Shown in pieces: positions 6,128 to 7,261 of a DNA stretch of 7,261 nucleotides. Position 1 is the first letter of the stretch. Each line of letters starts with the position of its first letter. A model generated the notes under the pieces. That model was not told the DNA's origin. It did no database searches and saw only the letters and a program-made list of their open reading frames with translations. The translations under genes and the position numbers were made by a program. The DNA is from DATGLE01 sp035294325 (GTDB lineage Bacteria; Chloroflexota; Ktedonobacteria; Ktedonobacterales; Ktedonobacteraceae): positions 1 through 7,261 of the forward strand of contig DATGLE010000184.1 in the NCBI GenBank assembly GCA_035294325.1, in the 5' to 3' direction.

Positions 6128-6200
6128 ACACATGTGACGCATAGAGTTGTGGGGCCGGACGCTTCGCATCCGGCCCCACAACTCTATGCGTCACATGTGT
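6128..6200 (-). terminator. 35-bp hairpin directly after the H-NOX stop codon
   Basis: Positions 6128-6159 and 6169-6200 are perfectly complementary (32 bp). Then comes one non-Watson-Crick position (6160/6168), two more pairs, and a 3-nt loop (6163-6165). The odd position is a C-A mismatch if the + strand is transcribed, but a G-U wobble in - strand RNA, so the stem is unbroken only in the direction of the H-NOX transcript. The repeat begins at the base following the H-NOX stop codon. There is no T-run after it, so it is better described as a terminator-like or 3'-end-protecting hairpin than a canonical intrinsic terminator. It separates the H-NOX gene from the operon promoter. Confidence 0.6.
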
Positions 6201-7040
6201 TTATTCCCAGAAGACGCGCACGCGCCAGTAGCGGCGATGGGCCAGGTCGTCCTTGAGGCGGTTGGCTGTGCTGGTCACTAATCCCGCGAATTGCAGGTGC
6301 TGGAGCGCTTCGAGGAGGATGGCGGGACGCCAGCGATAGCGGAAGGTTCGCTGGAGATCGGTTAAGGTTACGCCCTCAGTTACCCCGGCATCGGGCAGCG
6401 AGGCGTGCACGAGAGTAGCGAGATACCTCTGACCGGCCTGGCGCTCCTTCTGCTCCGGGGTTCTGGAGTACCGGTAGGGATCCGATGCAGGTGCCGTAAA
6501 AATAGCTTCGAAGCGGCAAACAGGCGCTCCGCGCTTCATGCAGCTATGTTCAAAAATAGTCACTTGCTCTCCATAGCGCTCGGCGGCTCCTTCGATTGCC
6601 CCTTTAAGCAAGGGACAGACTCCGCGCGGGCTATCGTAGGTGAGTATTACGGCATTGGGATGGGAAGAAACTTCATAGTTGAAGAGGGGAGGCGTCAATC
6701 CTTCCTCGGTACGGCGCAATCGAGCATGCACGTCCCGCATGGTCAATAAGAGATCGCGCCCGCTTTCAACTTGAGAGAGGACATAGGTGCACAGGTGACT
6801 GGTCAGGCCATTGATGATAAAATAGCGCCCATACTCGCGCAGCAGCGTATCAACGGGCACATGTGTCAACTGATGGGCGGCGCCAATACCAGCTAGCAGG
6901 GTGGCATCGTCATAGAGTCGGCTGGCTAAGGGGGCATTTGCGAACGTTTCTCCAATCTTTTCTCGATAATCGTGAAGCAACTTTTCCCCAAAACGTTCAC
7001 TCAAATATTTCTCCCAGGTGACGAAAATTAAGCCATGCAT
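6201..7040 (-). CDS. H-NOX (heme NO-binding) domain protein with C-terminal winged-helix-like domain
   Basis: A 279-aa protein. Residues 1-182 match the H-NOX fold when aligned from memory to Thermoanaerobacter H-NOX. The start MHGLIFVTWEKYL matches its MKGTIVGTW. MRDVHARL (101-108) carries the heme-ligand His105, and TPPLF (116-120) follows. Y135-x-S137-x-R139 is the YxSxR heme-propionate motif, and GAIEGAAERYG (147-157) continues the match. Cys142, His165, Cys167 and Cys175 correspond to the Cys3His zinc set of Shewanella/Vibrio H-NOX. The distal Tyr and Asn used for O2 binding are replaced by Leu144 and Phe74, so NO selectivity is expected. Residues about 222-279 (TLTDLQRTF, then RPAILLEALQHLQFAGLV, then a basic YWRVRVF strand) look like a winged helix, suggesting DNA or protein binding; this part is less certain. 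The start has an excellent Shine-Dalgarno, TGGAGGTGA (7045-7053). It has its own promoter and lies upstream of the dehydrogenase operon on the same strand. Confidence 0.85.
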   Translation of the reverse strand: MHGLIFVTWEKYLSERFGEKLLHDYREKIGETFANAPLASRLYDDATLLAGIGAAHQLTHVPVDTLLREYGRYFIINGLTSHLCTYVLSQVESGRDLLLTMRDVHARLRRTEEGLTPPLFNYEVSSHPNAVILTYDSPRGVCPLLKGAIEGAAERYGEQVTIFEHSCMKRGAPVCRFEAIFTAPASDPYRYSRTPEQKERQAGQRYLATLVHASLPDAGVTEGVTLTDLQRTFRYRWRPAILLEALQHLQFAGLVTSTANRLKDDLAHRRYWRVRVFWE

Positions 7041-7044
7041 GACC

Positions 7045-7053
7045 TCACCTCCA
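7045..7053 (-). promoter_or_regulatory. Strong ribosome binding site for the H-NOX gene
   Basis: TGGAGGTGA on the - strand, with the GGAGG core 7 nt before the ATG at 7040-7038. It is nearly perfectly complementary to the 16S rRNA tail and supports the chosen start, which also matches the family N-terminus. Confidence 0.75.
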
Positions 7054-7098
7054 GAAAAAACCGTCGTGAAACATCCCGTTCATAGATAAATCTAACTT

Positions 7099-7129
7099 AT
7101 TATATCTACTTGTGTAATACAAATGTAAC
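7099..7129 (-). promoter_or_regulatory. Promoter of the H-NOX gene
   Basis: A perfect TATAAT (7104-7099) on the - strand lies about 59 nt before the ATG. The best -35 candidate is GTTACA (7129-7124; 4 of 6 matches to TTGACA) at a 19-nt spacing, longer than optimal, which suggests a promoter that depends on or is modulated by a regulator. A 13-bp near-dyad, TTGTGTAATACAA (7110-7122, 5 of 6 pairs), lies between the two elements. A second dyad, TAGAT-AA-ATCTA (7083-7094), covers the expected transcription start. Both are candidate operators. Confidence 0.5.
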
Positions 7130-7261
7130 CTATTAACATAGCTTGTGCAACGAATCGGTACTTCTGGTTTATTGTTACGACAGAGATCAACATACGGTAT
7201 TTATAGATTTAACGTTTTAGCTCAAGCGCTTGCTTGCGTCTAAGGCACCTGTACATAACCA
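7130..7261. other. AT-rich upstream region, no gene seen
   Basis: This stretch upstream of the H-NOX promoter has no open frame of note and is much richer in A and T than the genes. It contains a 10-bp palindrome CAAGCGCTTG (7223-7232). It may hold regulator sites, or the promoter of a gene beginning to the right of the window; I cannot assign either. Confidence 0.3.

Noticed and set aside
3659..6200. The two large palindromes as a CRISPR array, insertion-sequence ends or a repeat family
   Set aside because: There are only two, with unrelated arm sequences and no spacers, transposase or target-site duplications visible.

Overview
The window is a GC-rich, gene-dense bacterial chromosome segment. 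It holds one partial gene on the + strand and six complete genes on the - strand. Gene content (a Bacillus BkdB-like E2, a lipoyl synthase placed directly behind it, and an H-NOX protein with an extra C-terminal domain) together with very long near-perfect hairpins suggests a soil-type bacterium, possibly Chloroflexota of the Ktedonobacteria kind. That placement is an impression from protein resemblance, not a demonstrated assignment.

Layout from left to right. Positions 3-158 (+) are the last 51 codons of an NAD-dependent sugar-nucleotide epimerase. It converges on a - strand block that reads right to left: E1 alpha (5994-4897), E1 beta (4900-3911, overlapping E1 alpha by 4 nt), a 335-nt structured spacer with a perfect 27-bp hairpin, E2 acyltransferase (3575-2214), lipoyl synthase lipA (2032-1145) and an alpha/beta hydrolase (1069-272). 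Upstream of E1 alpha is a recognisable promoter (TTGACT, 17 nt, GACAAT) bracketed by an 8-bp inverted repeat. Further upstream, on the same strand but with its own promoter and ending in a 35-bp hairpin, is a 279-aa H-NOX (heme nitric-oxide/oxygen binding) protein whose C-terminal part looks like a winged helix. The last ~220 nt are AT-rich promoter DNA.

How the genes work together. E1 (alpha2beta2, thiamine diphosphate) decarboxylates a 2-oxo acid and passes the acyl group to the lipoyl-lysine of E2, which makes acyl-CoA. LipA puts the sulfur atoms on the E2 lipoyl domain. E3 (dihydrolipoamide dehydrogenase) and the octanoyl/lipoyl transferase are absent from the window and must be supplied from elsewhere. 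The substrate is not certain: E2 and E1 beta resemble branched-chain 2-oxo acid dehydrogenase parts at least as much as pyruvate dehydrogenase.

The most interesting item is the H-NOX gene. It keeps the heme-ligand histidine, the YxSxR motif and a Cys3His set like the zinc site of proteobacterial H-NOX. It lacks the distal tyrosine linked to O2 binding, and it carries a putative DNA-binding domain in place of a separate signalling partner. It may be a one-component NO-responsive regulator lying next to a lipoate-dependent complex of a type known to be NO-sensitive. That functional link is inference.
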